Positions 26,522 through 33,692 of a stretch of DNA of 64,000 nucleotides are shown here, piece after piece. Position 1 is the first letter of the stretch, and each line of letters starts with the position of its first letter. A program made the position numbers and the translations under genes. Source of the stretch: Thermosipho affectus (GTDB lineage Bacteria > Thermotogota > Thermotogae > Thermotogales > Fervidobacteriaceae); the NCBI RefSeq assembly GCF_001990485.1, contig NZ_LBFC01000018.1:124001-188000 (forward strand). The letters run 5' to 3'. Under the pieces are notes generated by a model. That model saw nothing but the letters and a program-made list of their open reading frames with translations. It was not told where the DNA came from and searched no databases.

Positions 26522-27661
26522 ATGAACAATTTTGTGTTTTATAATCCAACAAAACTTGTTTTTGGAAAAAATACTGTTGAAAAAATAGGTGAGTATTTAA
26601 AGAAAGATAAAATAAAAAAGGTGTTGTTTTTAGCAGGGGGAGGATCTATAAAGAAAAATGGAGTATATGAAAAAGTTGCAAGGGCTTTATTTGAAAGTTC
26701 TATCGAAAAAGTAGAAGTTTTGGGAGTTAGACCTAATCCTGTATTGTCCAAGGTAAAAGAAGCATTAGAGGTGGCAAGAAGGGAAAAGGTAGATGCCATT
26801 CTTGCAGTTGGTGGAGGTAGTGTGATTGATAGTGCAAAGGCAGTTGCAGCCGGTGTAAATTATGATGGAGATGTATGGGATTTTTACTCTGGAAAGACCA
26901 GGGTAAAAGAAGCAATACCGTTGTATACAATACTCACCCTTTCTGCTACAGGAACTGAAATGAACGGGAATAGTGTTGTAACTAACGAAGAAACACTTGA
27001 AAAATTTTCATTTAGTTCTATACATGTTTATCCAAAGGTATCAATAGTTGATCCAGAGGTACAATACACACTTCCACCTAATCAAACGGTAAATGGTGCA
27101 GTAGATGCTATAAGTCATGTTATGGAATACTACTTTGATGGTACGAGAAACACACAGTTGATAGATAGAGTAGATGAAGGGATTATAAAAACATTAGTTG
27201 AAACTACTGAAATTTTACTTGAAAATCCAAAAGACTATGAAGCGCGTGCTAATTTTGCACTTTCAACTACTTTAGCACTAAATGGTATATCTGGTATGGG
27301 ACATAGTGGTGGAGATTGGTCATCACATGCTATAGAGCATGCTTTAAGTGCACTTAACCCAGAGGTTGCACATGGTGCAGGTCTTGCAGTGGTCTTTCCC
27401 GCATGGCTTACTTACGTTAAGGATTTGATTTCGGATAAACTGGTGAGGTTTGGAATGGAAATATTTGGAAGAGAAGACGGTATTAGCGCACTTAAGAGAT
27501 GGTACAAAAAAATTGGTGCTCCCACTACCTTGAGAGAGTTAGGATTTGAAAGAGAAGATATAGATAAGTTGGTGAATATAGCATCAAAGATGACACCTAT
27601 GGGAAGGTTAAAAAAATTGATGAAAGAAGATGTAAGGAAGATATTGGAAATTGCATTCTAG
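26522..27661 (+). CDS. Iron-containing alcohol dehydrogenase (butanol dehydrogenase type)
   Basis: 379 residues, family III dehydrogenase. The nucleotide site shows VGGGSVIDSAKAVAAG near residues 97-112. The metal ligands are visible: Asp and His in GAVDAISHVMEYYFD, His in GMGHSGGDWSSHAIEHAL and His in NPEVAHGAGLAVVFP. Sequence layout matches NADPH-dependent butanol dehydrogenase (BdhA/YqhD-like). It likely reduces aldehydes during fermentation. It starts four bases after era and ends in a strong terminator whose first base is the last base of its stop codon. Confidence 0.9.
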   Translation: MNNFVFYNPTKLVFGKNTVEKIGEYLKKDKIKKVLFLAGGGSIKKNGVYEKVARALFESSIEKVEVLGVRPNPVLSKVKEALEVARREKVDAILAVGGGSVIDSAKAVAAGVNYDGDVWDFYSGKTRVKEAIPLYTILTLSATGTEMNGNSVVTNEETLEKFSFSSIHVYPKVSIVDPEVQYTLPPNQTVNGAVDAISHVMEYYFDGTRNTQLIDRVDEGIIKTLVETTEILLENPKDYEARANFALSTTLALNGISGMGHSGGDWSSHAIEHALSALNPEVAHGAGLAVVFPAWLTYVKDLISDKLVRFGMEIFGREDGISALKRWYKKIGAPTTLRELGFEREDIDKLVNIASKMTPMGRLKKLMKEDVRKILEIAF

Positions 27662-27688
27662 TTCCAGCACACGCTGGGACTTTTTTAT
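27661..27688 (+). terminator. Intrinsic terminator after the alcohol dehydrogenase
   Basis: An 8-bp stem (GTTCCAGC pairing with GCTGGGAC, one G-T pair) closes ACAC and is followed by TTTTTTAT. The stem begins at the last base of the stop codon. Confidence 0.88.
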
Positions 27689-27689
27689 A

Positions 27690-27698
27690 TGATATAAT
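27690..27698 (+). promoter_or_regulatory. Extended -10 promoter of pfp, abutting the terminator
   Basis: TGATATAAT begins one base after the upstream terminator T-tract and lies 31 bases before the pfp ATG. Where a -35 would sit is the terminator stem itself, so the extended -10 must carry recognition. Confidence 0.55.
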
Positions 27699-27728
27699 TA
27701 TGTTAGCAATTTTTAGAGGGGGTATACG

Positions 27729-28913
27729 ATGAAGGTCTTATACGCACAATCAGGTGGGGTAACAAGTGTAATCAACGCGTCCGCATATGGGGTATTGGAC
27801 GAGGCACAAAAAGCAGGGCTTGAAGTATATGTGGGAATACATGGTATATCAGGTGTTTTAAGAGAAAATCTATTAAAAATTAATGGAAAAGATATAGAAG
27901 GGTTAAAATACACACCTTCTGCGGCTTTTGGTTCATGTAGAAGAAAGTTAAAAACACAAAAAGATATAAATAAACTCTTTGAAATATTTGAAAAGTATGA
28001 AATAGAATATTTCTTTTATAACGGTGGTAATGATTCAATGGACACTGCATGGAAGTTGTATACGGAGGCAAAAAAGAGAAATATACCATTAAAGGTCATT
28101 GGTGTGCCAAAAACAGTAGACAATGATTTACCGCATACGGATCATTGTCCAGGATATGGTTCTGCGGCAAAGTATATAGCTACTGCCATTATGGAAGCTA
28201 CACTTGATTTGAGGAGTATGTATGTGGATTCAACTAGGGTATTTGTAATGGAAATTATGGGTAGACACGCAGGGTGGCTTTCTGCTGCGGCAGGGCTTGG
28301 GTGGTTAAACGGTATAGGTGCAGATTTAATATTATTTCCTGAAGTGCCATTTAACAAGGAAAAGTTTTTGGAGAGGGTAGATGAGAGTATTAGAAGAAAA
28401 GGATATTGTTCAATAGCCGTTTCAGAGGGAATTAAGTATCCAGATGGTTTTTTTGTAGCGGATATGGGTTATACAGATAGTTTTGGTAATAGACAATTAG
28501 GTGGTGTGGGGTTTACAATTGCAGGGATGATAAGGTCAGAACTTTCACTTAAGACGCATGTTGCAATACCAGATTATCTACAAAGAAGTGGTAGACACAT
28601 TGCAAGTAAAACCGATGTAGATGAAGCAGAAGCAGTTGGAAGACAAGCTGTAAAACTTGCACTTGATGGAGTATCCGGGGTTATGGTTACAATAAACAGG
28701 GTGAGTAATTCACCGTATAAAGTAGAATATGGTACAGTGGAATTAAATAAAGTTGCAGAGGTAACAAAATATCTTCCCGACGACTTTCACACGGATTTTG
28801 AAGTGACTGAAGAGTATATAGAATATGCAAAACCATTAATTGAAGGTGAATTGTTCCCAAAATTTAAGGATGGCCTGCCAGTTTATACCATTTTTAAGGA
28901 GGTAGAAGAGTAA
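27729..28913 (+). CDS. pfp: 6-phosphofructokinase, pyrophosphate-dependent type
   Basis: 394 residues. The diagnostic loops are GGND at residues 99-102 and PKTVDND at 127-133. An Asp at the position of Gly104 and Lys at the position of Gly124 of ATP enzymes mark pyrophosphate use. MGRHAGW near 177 binds fructose 6-phosphate. It phosphorylates fructose 6-phosphate reversibly and matches the PPi-PFK known from Thermotoga. It starts at ATG 27729 after AGAGGGGG and is followed by two antiporter-subunit genes. Its 3' codons carry the AAGGAGGT that serves the next gene. Confidence 0.9.
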   Translation: MKVLYAQSGGVTSVINASAYGVLDEAQKAGLEVYVGIHGISGVLRENLLKINGKDIEGLKYTPSAAFGSCRRKLKTQKDINKLFEIFEKYEIEYFFYNGGNDSMDTAWKLYTEAKKRNIPLKVIGVPKTVDNDLPHTDHCPGYGSAAKYIATAIMEATLDLRSMYVDSTRVFVMEIMGRHAGWLSAAAGLGWLNGIGADLILFPEVPFNKEKFLERVDESIRRKGYCSIAVSEGIKYPDGFFVADMGYTDSFGNRQLGGVGFTIAGMIRSELSLKTHVAIPDYLQRSGRHIASKTDVDEAEAVGRQAVKLALDGVSGVMVTINRVSNSPYKVEYGTVELNKVAEVTKYLPDDFHTDFEVTEEYIEYAKPLIEGELFPKFKDGLPVYTIFKEVEE

Positions 28914-30211
28914 TCTTTTTTGTAGTTTTTTCGATTTTTCAGGTCATTTTTTCATTTTTTTTGTATTTATTGAAAAAGGCAAAATTTTTGCCTTTTTTGA
29001 TACCTATTTCTTCTATTTCCCTACTTTTTGAAAGATTTGATATTGTACTTTCTGGGTACGGGGGAGTACATTTAATTTTTGATTCAAATTCATTTTATTT
29101 TTTGCTTACCAATATCTCTTGTAGTATTATTGTGTCTTATTTTCTCTACCAAAATGGCAATGAGCATGTGTATTTTTTCTTTTCGCTCTTGCATACAATT
29201 TTAAATTTACTCTTTATCTCAAATGACCTGTTTAACATATACGTTATACTTGAAACTTCAACTTTGTTAATTACATTACTTATTCTTTCAAGTGAAAAAT
29301 TTGAGCAGAAGATAACGGCTATTAAATACATCTTTGCAAGTTCACTTGCGATGAGTTTTTATTTAATAGGAATAGGGATGCACTATTATTCAACTGGAAG
29401 TTTTGATATTTCAAATGTAGATGGACTTTCCGGGTACTTGATGAAATTTTCACTTCTTGCAAAGGGTGGTTTTTTTCTATTTGGGCTTTGGCTTCCAGAA
29501 GTACATTCAAATTCAGAGCCTGAAATTTCCGCAATGCTTTCAAGCGTGTATACACAATCGGTATTATTTCCACTTTTGAGAATAGGCTTAGATGACCTTT
29601 TTTTATTTGGAATAATGGCTTTTTTTTACGGAGTGTTTTTTGCCATTATTTCAAAAGATTTTAAAAAAGTTCTTGCTTACAGTTCAATGTCTCAGCTGGG
29701 AATAATGATTCTAAATCCTCTTTTTACACCTGTTTATGTGCTTTATCATGGTATATCAAAGAGTATTTTGTTTTTGAGTACAAGGTATGTTAAAAGAGAT
29801 TTATCCGAAAAAAGGGAAGTTCCCGTTTTCTTGTTTTTGGCTTTATTAATTTCTTTATTATCTATCTCTGGTTTTTCATTTACCGCTTTAGGATATGTTA
29901 AATCAAAACTTTTTGTGGAAAATTTTAAATATTTTAAATATATTGTAAGTTTTCTTAGCGCTGTTTATGCGGGGAAAGTTTTAAAGCTAAGGGTTGTATT
30001 CTCAAAAAGGCATATACTTTTGTTTTTATTTTCGATTTTTTTGATTTATCCATATTTTAACGTTATTTCATCTCTATTTGTAGTTTTAGGGTTGATATTT
30101 GGGTATTTTTTAAAGATTTATTTTGATTTTTCCATTACCACTGAATCCATTTTAACGTTTATGGTATTTTCAATTTCATTTTTTACTTTGCTTGGAGGAA
30201 GGTTATGGTAG
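28913..30211 (+). CDS. Mrp-type cation/proton antiporter subunit D-like (NuoM/N family)
   Basis: About 432 residues, roughly 13 helices. Family motifs are NDLFNIYVILETSTLL with the key Glu, AKGGFFLFGLWLPEVHS with the Lys, DFKKVLAYSSMSQLGIM and LYHGISKSILFL. It is shorter than usual MrpD (about 490). The first canonical start codon in frame is TTG 28961, which has no ribosome binding site and would cut off helix 1. A perfect AAGGAGGT at 28896-28903 instead points to ATC 28913, one base inside the pfp stop (TAATC); from there the frame reads a complete first helix. I infer that AUC is used. It probably pumps Na+ or H+ with partner subunits. Confidence 0.75.
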   Translation: MFFVVFSIFQVIFSFFLYLLKKAKFLPFLIPISSISLLFERFDIVLSGYGGVHLIFDSNSFYFLLTNISCSIIVSYFLYQNGNEHVYFFFSLLHTILNLLFISNDLFNIYVILETSTLLITLLILSSEKFEQKITAIKYIFASSLAMSFYLIGIGMHYYSTGSFDISNVDGLSGYLMKFSLLAKGGFFLFGLWLPEVHSNSEPEISAMLSSVYTQSVLFPLLRIGLDDLFLFGIMAFFYGVFFAIISKDFKKVLAYSSMSQLGIMILNPLFTPVYVLYHGISKSILFLSTRYVKRDLSEKREVPVFLFLALLISLLSISGFSFTALGYVKSKLFVENFKYFKYIVSFLSAVYAGKVLKLRVVFSKRHILLFLFSIFLIYPYFNVISSLFVVLGLIFGYFLKIYFDFSITTESILTFMVFSISFFTLLGGRLW

Positions 30212-30525
30212 ATTTTATAGCACCATTTTTGATCATATTTTTATCAATTTATGGTCTTTTGTTCAAAAAGCATATAATTTCAAAAATAATAGCGCTTGAT
30301 GTGTTAAATACGGGAATTGTTTTCTTGTTTGTAGTTATTGCGTCAAAAATTGGAAATGCGCCTCCTTTAAAGGGAAGTGGAAATTACGTAGATCCATTTC
30401 CACAAGCGGTTATAATAACATCTATAGTTATTGGGTTTGCCACAATTTCACTGCTTCTTTCAATTACCATGATTGTTGTGGAGAAGAAAAGAAAAAAGGA
30501 TTTAAATGAAATTGAAAAAGAGTAA
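30205..30525 (+). CDS. Mrp-type antiporter subunit C-like (NuoK family)
   Basis: 106 residues, three helices. The segment DPFPQAVIITSIVIGFATIS near residues 63-82 is the MrpC/NuoK hallmark, and the N-terminal helix with KKHIISKIIALDVLNTGIVFLF matches MrpC. It overlaps the D-like gene by seven bases, with ATG 30205 preceded by GGAGGAAGG. The usual Mrp order is C then D; here D comes first and the other subunits (A, B, E, F, G) are absent, so it may assemble with subunits encoded elsewhere, for example in a membrane hydrogenase or oxidoreductase complex. Confidence 0.82.
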   Translation: MVDFIAPFLIIFLSIYGLLFKKHIISKIIALDVLNTGIVFLFVVIASKIGNAPPLKGSGNYVDPFPQAVIITSIVIGFATISLLLSITMIVVEKKRKKDLNEIEKE

Positions 30526-30550
30526 TGTGGATAACACGTTACTTTTTGTG

Positions 30551-30556
30551 TATAAT
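30551..30556 (+). promoter_or_regulatory. Promoter -10 of the CBM48-like protein gene
   Basis: TATAAT lies 35 bases before ATG 30592, with a weak TGGATA at 30528-30533 (17-bp spacer). AAAGGAGGT at 30577-30585 is the ribosome binding site. The element is located after the mrpC-like stop. Confidence 0.45.
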
Positions 30557-30591
30557 TTAAAGTGGAATTATTTCCAAAGGAGGTAGGATTT

Positions 30592-31311
30592 ATGAAAAAA
30601 TTTATATGTATTCTTTTGATTTTTTCCGTTTTGAATTTTTCAGCAGTTTTAGTTAAAGATGATAAGGTTGTATTTACTTTTAAAGAGGCGGTAGATGCAA
30701 AAGTTGTATACCTTGCAGGAACTTTTAATAATTGGTCTTCAAGTTCCATTGCAATGGAAAAAGAGGAGGGTGTATGGAAGATTTCTTTAAAATTAGAGCC
30801 CGGTACGTATCAGTATAAATATGTAATTGATGGAAAGAATTGGAAGGAAGACCCAGAAGCACCGGGATATGTAGATGATGGATTTGGAGGGAAAAATGGT
30901 ATTTTTACTTTAGTTGAAAAAGATGGGAAATTAGTGGTTTTAAAAGGCGAGGAAAAGAAAGAGAATAAAAAAGAGGTAAACAAGAATTTTGATCCAAAAA
31001 AGATGTTTGTAGATGATGAAGGATATGTTGTGATACGTTTTGAGCATAAAGGTGCAGATTATGTAACGATAGCGGGTAATTTTAATAAGTGGAATGCAGA
31101 AGAGACCGAATGTTATGAAGTTGACGATGGTGTTTGGGAAGCCGTTTTAGAATTAAGTGAGGGAGATTATCAGTATAAATTTGTGGTAAATGGTACAAAT
31201 TGGGTTACTGATCCCAATGCACCTGCCTTTGTAGATGACGGATTTGGTGGGAAAAATGGATTTTTCCAGGTTTATAAAAAAGATGGAAAATTAACAGTTG
31301 GATTAAAATGA
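30592..31311 (+). CDS. Secreted protein with two CBM48/AMPK-beta-like glycan-binding domains
   Basis: 239 residues. A signal peptide (about 1-18, ending NFSA) is followed by two near-identical domains, about 24-110 and 142-235. Each has the E-set glycogen-binding pattern: AGTFNNW or AGNFNKW, then GVW, YQYKY or YQYKF, W..DP.AP and a shared VDDGFGGKNG end. They are joined by a Lys/Glu-rich linker (119-132). The two Trp residues per domain are those that hold alpha-glucan in CBM48. The likely role is binding starch- or glycogen-like polymer at the cell surface or in the periplasm. There is no catalytic domain. I reject the upstream start at 30562 because the ribosome binding site lies after it. 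Confidence 0.8.
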   Translation: MKKFICILLIFSVLNFSAVLVKDDKVVFTFKEAVDAKVVYLAGTFNNWSSSSIAMEKEEGVWKISLKLEPGTYQYKYVIDGKNWKEDPEAPGYVDDGFGGKNGIFTLVEKDGKLVVLKGEEKKENKKEVNKNFDPKKMFVDDEGYVVIRFEHKGADYVTIAGNFNKWNAEETECYEVDDGVWEAVLELSEGDYQYKFVVNGTNWVTDPNAPAFVDDGFGGKNGFFQVYKKDGKLTVGLK

Positions 31312-31342
31312 AAAAAGCCTCTCTATTGAGAGGCTTTTTTTT
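31311..31342. terminator. Bidirectional intrinsic terminator overlapping a coding end
   Basis: AAAAAAGCCTCTC pairs with GAGAGGCTTTTTTT across a four-base loop (TATT). Both strands end in a T-run, so it serves the CBM48-like gene and the convergent cyclase. The right half is also the last codons of the minus-strand cyclase. Confidence 0.9.
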
Positions 31343-32798
31343 CACTTTTCATTTTATACATGAGATCATCTGCGGTTCTTATTGATTGTTTAAGGGAACC
31401 TTCAATATTTGTTATTCCCCACGAAAAAGTTGGAGAAAGCTCCGAGGATTTGTTAAATTCATTGTGAATTTTTTTGATGAGTTTTTCTGCTTCTTTTTTT
31501 GTGGAATTTTTTAAGATAATTAAAAATTCATCTCCCCCCATACGTACAAATATATCCGAAGATTTTAAGTTGCTTTTAATTATACTTGAAAGTTTTTTTA
31601 GTATTTCATCCCCTTTGTCATGCCCATATGTATCATTTATATATTTAAATTTGTTGAGATCTATAAATATCAATATATCGTTTTTTTCTAGTTTTATATT
31701 TCCTAAAAAACCCCTATTACATGCTCCTGTTAGGGGATCAATCAGACTTCTTGCATATATTACATTTAATTCGTGAATCTTTTCTTTGTATTCTAGTATA
31801 ATACTTGAGGCAAAGCTTAAAAATAACGATATAATTCCAAATGGTGAAAGCATTCTGAACGGAAGATTAAAGAAAAGTACTATACTATCAAATATAATTG
31901 TTATTGCAAAAAGGCTTGCGAACGTTACGTTTTGCGAGACATATGACTTTACGATTTTGTACAAGATAAATATACCATTGAGTATTAATATAGGGGATAT
32001 GAAAATCGTAAGAGTTTTTAATTGTTGAGGTGTGACTGTAAAGAGTGGTAATATACTTGCCAGAATATTTAAGTACGAGAATCTTTTTGTATTTTTTTGT
32101 ATTGTTGAAAAATTATATAAATCGATCCCGCGTATTAAAAACGTAAATGAGAGATAAGCACAGGAAATAAATAATTTCCTAAGTGGATAGAAAAAGTGTT
32201 CGAAGCTAATAACATCCAATAACCATATAATTGCCAAAAAACTAGAAAACGCAAAATATTTATACGCTTTTTGTCTAGTTATTCCGGTGTTTTTCGAAAG
32301 TAAATACAAAAGAAAACCCAATGTTGAAATAAGACCAATTGAAATATTTAAAAAGTTGTCGGTTAGGAACTTCAAAATAGAATATTTCCATATTTCTGAT
32401 TCGTTTATAAAAAAGAACTTTCCAAGACCTATTGAATAAACTCCTGAAATTTCCAAAGTAAGAACATCTACACCCTTTGGTATAGGTATCAAAAATGGAG
32501 TATACCACGTACGTCCAGATTTTCCAAGACCAAATGTAAATATTGGAAAATTGTTGTTTTTAATGGAAAAAGAAGAACCTTCTATGAATGGAAAAAATAC
32601 GTATTTTGAATTTTTAGGTACGGGTATTTGAAAGGATATAGTTTTAAAGGCCTTTAGTATAATAACTTTTGGTAAAGTTGTATTATTTATTCTAGAAATT
32701 TCAATGCCTTTTGGATTGCCAAGAGAATAAAATATATAAAACAAGATTAAAAAGATAAAAAGAGTATATAGAAAGTACTTTAAATAAAATTTAATCAT
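31323..32798 (-). CDS. Membrane diguanylate cyclase with 7TM sensor
   Basis: 491 residues. An N-terminal helix (8-27) is followed by an extracytoplasmic beta-rich domain (about 30-140), then about seven helices (about 145-335), and a GGDEF domain from about 350. This is the 7TMR-DISM-type plan. The active site is GGDEF in FVRMGGDEFLI. At the inhibitory-site position KSSD replaces RxxD, so product inhibition is probably weakened. It makes cyclic di-GMP. The ligand is not known. It is a lone gene, divergent from tRNA-Pro, and its stop lies within the shared terminator. Confidence 0.9.
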   Translation of the reverse strand: MIKFYLKYFLYTLFIFLILFYIFYSLGNPKGIEISRINNTTLPKVIILKAFKTISFQIPVPKNSKYVFFPFIEGSSFSIKNNNFPIFTFGLGKSGRTWYTPFLIPIPKGVDVLTLEISGVYSIGLGKFFFINESEIWKYSILKFLTDNFLNISIGLISTLGFLLYLLSKNTGITRQKAYKYFAFSSFLAIIWLLDVISFEHFFYPLRKLFISCAYLSFTFLIRGIDLYNFSTIQKNTKRFSYLNILASILPLFTVTPQQLKTLTIFISPILILNGIFILYKIVKSYVSQNVTFASLFAITIIFDSIVLFFNLPFRMLSPFGIISLFLSFASSIILEYKEKIHELNVIYARSLIDPLTGACNRGFLGNIKLEKNDILIFIDLNKFKYINDTYGHDKGDEILKKLSSIIKSNLKSSDIFVRMGGDEFLIILKNSTKKEAEKLIKKIHNEFNKSSELSPTFSWGITNIEGSLKQSIRTADDLMYKMKSEKKASQ

Positions 32799-32829
32799 TT
32801 AAATCCCTCCAAAAGTATTTTAGCATAAT

Positions 32830-32858
32830 TTGACACATTTTTTTAGATGTAATATAAT
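32830..32858 (+). promoter_or_regulatory. Consensus promoter of tRNA-Pro
   Basis: TTGACA at 32830-32835, a 17-base spacer, and TATAAT at 32853-32858: a full match to the sigma70/SigA consensus, ending 14 bases before the mature tRNA 5' end. Confidence 0.85.
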
Positions 32859-32872
32859 ATAAGGTAGAATAA

Positions 32873-32949
32873 CGGGGTGTAGCGCAGTTGGCTAGCGCGC
32901 TTGCATGGGGCGCAAGAGGTCGCTGGTTCAAGTCCAGTCACCCCGACCA
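32873..32949 (+). tRNA. tRNA-Pro (GGG)
   Basis: A 77-base cloverleaf including an encoded CCA. Acceptor stem CGGGGTG (32873-32879) pairs with CACCCCG (32939-32945). D stem is GCGC/GCGC. Anticodon stem CTTGC (32900-32904) pairs with GCAAG (32912-32916) around the loop ATGGGGC, placing GGG at 32907-32909, which reads CCC and CCU (Pro). T arm is CTGG-TTCAAGT-CCAG. The 5' C is typical of bacterial tRNA-Pro. It has a consensus promoter and its own terminator. Confidence 0.97.
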
Positions 32950-32951
32950 GT

Positions 32952-32976
32952 TGGCCGGTTTTACCGGCCATTTTTT
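32952..32976 (+). terminator. Intrinsic terminator of tRNA-Pro
   Basis: A perfect 7-bp GC-rich stem (TGGCCGG / CCGGCCA) with loop TTTTA and a six-T tail. It lies only 11 bases before the cobalamin riboswitch. Confidence 0.92.
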
Positions 32977-32987
32977 AAATATTCAAT

Positions 32988-33129
32988 ACTGCAGGTTAAG
33001 GGAATTCGGTGAAAATCCGAAGCTGCCCAGCAACCGTAACCGGGAACGAAATCTGCAAATGCCACTGGGTAAAACCTGGGAAGGTGCAGAGAGTAGGATG
33101 ATCCGGGAGCCGGGAGACCTACCTGTAGT
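32988..33129 (+). promoter_or_regulatory. Cobalamin (adenosylcobalamin) riboswitch
   Basis: The conserved core blocks of the B12 riboswitch are present in order: GGTTAAGGGAA, GGTGAAAATCCGAAGCTGCC, CAGCAACCGTAA, the B12 box GCCACTG at 33061-33067, GGAAGGTGCAGAG, AGGATGATCCGGGAGCC and GGAGACCTACC. P1 forms between ACTGCAGGT (32988-32996) and ACCTGTAGT (33121-33129). It is followed by a terminator-like hairpin and then the cobU operon, so high cobalamin should shut the operon off. No clear promoter stands between the tRNA-Pro terminator and P1. Confidence 0.97.
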
Positions 33130-33137
33130 AAATGATA

Positions 33138-33180
33138 TTTCCCAATTGCTAGGGCAATGTGGGAAAAGTTTGTTTTATTT
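33138..33180 (+). terminator. Riboswitch expression-platform terminator
   Basis: TTTCCCAATTGC (33138-33149) pairs with GCAATGTGGGAAA (33154-33166) with a one-base bulge, followed by a T-rich tract through 33180. It is the likely transcription switch acting before the cobU start at 33195. Confidence 0.75.
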
Positions 33181-33194
33181 TGGGGGGATAAAGG

Positions 33195-33692
33195 GTGGTT
33201 ATTTTAGTAACTGGTGGGGTTAAATCTGGAAAAAGTAGTTTTGCGCTTGAACTCTCAAGACGTTACAAGAAAAAAGCATTTATTGCAACAGGAGTTCCTT
33301 TTGATGAAGAAATGAGAAATAGGATAAACCGTCATAAAAGCGAAAGAAAAGGCTTTGACACCTTTGAAGAACCTGTTGAAGTAGATAAAGTAATTGAAAG
33401 TTTAAATGGAAAATATGAATTTGCTATTTTGGATTGTATTACCACGTATCTTGGAAATCTTTACTATTACAAGAAAGATATAGAAAATTATTTAGAAAAA
33501 TTTTTAAAAAGTATTAAAAAAGTTGATTATACATTGGTTTGTGTTACGAATGAAGTGGGGTGGGGAATAATTCCAGAAAACAAACAAGTAAGAGAATATG
33601 TAGAAAGACTAGGACTTTTAAATAAAGATATTGTAAAGATAGCACAAAAAGTCTATTTGATGGTATCGGGGATAGGGGTGGAATTAAAGTGA
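33195..33692 (+). CDS. cobU: Adenosylcobinamide kinase / adenosylcobinamide-phosphate guanylyltransferase
   Basis: 165 residues. P-loop GGVKSGKSS at about 7-15, and the RINRHKSERKGF block with His47 matching the guanylylated His46 of CobU. A LDCITTYLGNL Walker B-like stretch follows. It phosphorylates adenosylcobinamide and transfers GMP to give AdoCbi-GDP, feeding CobS. GTG 33195 is preceded by a GGGGGG-type site, 30 bases past the switch terminator. It is the first gene of the riboswitch-controlled operon; its stop TGA overlaps the next GTG. Confidence 0.95.
   Translation: MVILVTGGVKSGKSSFALELSRRYKKKAFIATGVPFDEEMRNRINRHKSERKGFDTFEEPVEVDKVIESLNGKYEFAILDCITTYLGNLYYYKKDIENYLEKFLKSIKKVDYTLVCVTNEVGWGIIPENKQVREYVERLGLLNKDIVKIAQKVYLMVSGIGVELK

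Noticed and set aside
32873-32949. Reading the tRNA as tRNA-Met because of CAT near the anticodon
   Set aside because: The correct five-base stem CTTGC/GCAAG puts GGG, not CAT, at positions 34-36; the C1 acceptor pattern also fits Pro.
32888-33223. A 111-codon plus-strand frame across the tRNA-Pro and riboswitch
   Set aside because: It reads through a complete tRNA, a terminator and a structured riboswitch, with no ribosome binding site and no protein-like composition.
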